Shown here: positions 5,943-6,045 of the stretch, piece after piece
Numbering within the stretch: the first letter of the stretch is position 1
Layout of the letters: each line of letters starts with the position of its first letter
NCBI GenBank assembly: GCA_049976445.1
Contig: JBMFIF010000085.1
Coordinates: 1 to 6,045 of the forward strand
Reading direction: 5' to 3'
Origin: JAVZOV01 sp049976445
GTDB taxonomy: Archaea > Thermoproteota > Thermoprotei > Gearchaeales > WAQG01
Length of the DNA: 6,045 nucleotides
Program-made: the position numbers and the translations under genes
The notes under the pieces: model-generated
Told to the model about the DNA's origin: nothing
Database searches by the model: none
Seen by the model: only the letters and a program-made list of their open reading frames with translations

Positions 5943-5970
5943 TTTATATAATTTTTTAGTTTATAGTAAA
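5943..5970 (+). promoter_or_regulatory. Candidate promoter for the gene starting at the right edge
   Basis: TTTATATA (5943-5950) is a strong archaeal TATA-like sequence, and TTTATAG (5960-5966) is a second weaker candidate. The first predicts initiation near 5973, the second near 5989. Either gives a leader of roughly 40-55 bases before the GTG at 6028, which fits the clear ribosome-binding site there. The choice between them cannot be made from sequence alone. Confidence 0.4.
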
Positions 5971-5979
5971 GAGACTGTC

Positions 5980-5996
5980 CACATAAGCTTTATGTG
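5980..5996. promoter_or_regulatory. Operator-like palindrome before the right-edge gene
   Basis: CACATAA (5980-5986) and TTATGTG (5990-5996) are perfect reverse complements around GCT. The site lies 14 bases or more after the TATA-like elements, around the predicted transcription start, where a bound repressor would block initiation. It could instead be a small leader hairpin. No regulator gene is visible in the window. Confidence 0.35.
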
Positions 5997-6027
5997 AGTT
6001 TGCGGTACTACTTGTGGTGAGGTGTCG

Positions 6028-6045
6028 GTGAATATCTTTGAATAC
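6028..6045 (+). CDS. Start of a gene cut by the window edge, possibly an ATP-grasp CoA ligase beta subunit
   Basis: GGTGAGGTG (6016-6024) is a good ribosome-binding site ahead of a GTG at 6028, giving (M)NIFEY before the window ends. A GTG at 6022 in the same frame is an alternative start but overlaps that site. The opening resembles the MN-[IL]-HEYQ-type start of succinate-CoA ligase beta subunits and related acyl-CoA synthetases. Six residues cannot establish this. A promoter-like element and a palindrome lie upstream. Confidence 0.4.

Larger units (their letters stand above)
5444..6021. other. Gene-free region downstream of the nuclease
   Basis: No intact gene is visible in these 578 bases. 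The stretch contains a large inverted repeat (5503-5593), a frameshifted remnant of the nuclease 3' end (5663-5815), an AT-rich segment with a TATA-like element (5943-5950) and a small palindrome (5980-5996) before the next gene. Bases 5594-5662 and 5816-5940 show nothing I can interpret. I found no tRNA-like T-arm sequence. Confidence 0.7.

Overview
The window is a piece of an A+T-rich archaeal chromosome. The diagnostic genes are gatD and gatE, the two subunits of the archaea-only Glu-tRNA(Gln) amidotransferase. Supporting archaeal signs are TATA-type promoter elements close to start codons, GGAGGTG/GGTGA-type ribosome-binding sites and heavy use of AGA/AGG arginine codons. The protein style suits a thermophilic Thermoproteota-type lineage, but I cannot name a species.

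Layout, left to right. (1) 1-346: a possible tail of an upstream gene, then a small unassigned ORF (62-346) behind a near-perfect palindrome. (2) 347-809: a gene-free, rearranged stretch. It holds a decayed second copy of the gatD promoter and start (439-498), a MITE-like block bounded by long imperfect inverted repeats (595-768), and the working gatD promoter touching the block's right end. (3) 810-4027: gatD and gatE, overlapping by four bases and certainly one operon. (4) 4079-5443: an acylphosphatase with a plausible promoter of its own, followed 9 bases later by a PD-(D/E)XK (Mrr-type) nuclease fused to an unrecognised C-terminal region. (5) 5444-6027: a second gene-free stretch with a large inverted repeat, the frameshifted remains of a second copy of the nuclease C-terminus, a TATA-like element and an operator-like palindrome. 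(6) 6028 to the end: the first codons of a new gene, possibly an ATP-grasp CoA ligase beta subunit.

GatD and GatE work together: GatE phosphorylates Glu-tRNA(Gln) and transfers ammonia, and GatD normally supplies that ammonia by hydrolysing glutamine or asparagine. The most striking observation is that this GatD, otherwise complete and well conserved, has valine (residue 101) where the asparaginase/GatD family has the first catalytic threonine of the TGGT motif. The other catalytic positions (Y111, T180, D181, K259) are intact. If real, this GatD may not release ammonia in the usual way, and the complex may use free ammonium or another nucleophile.

Both gene-free stretches show signs of local duplication and decay, so the ends of this gene block look recently remodelled. 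I found no tRNA, rRNA, CRISPR array or transposase gene.
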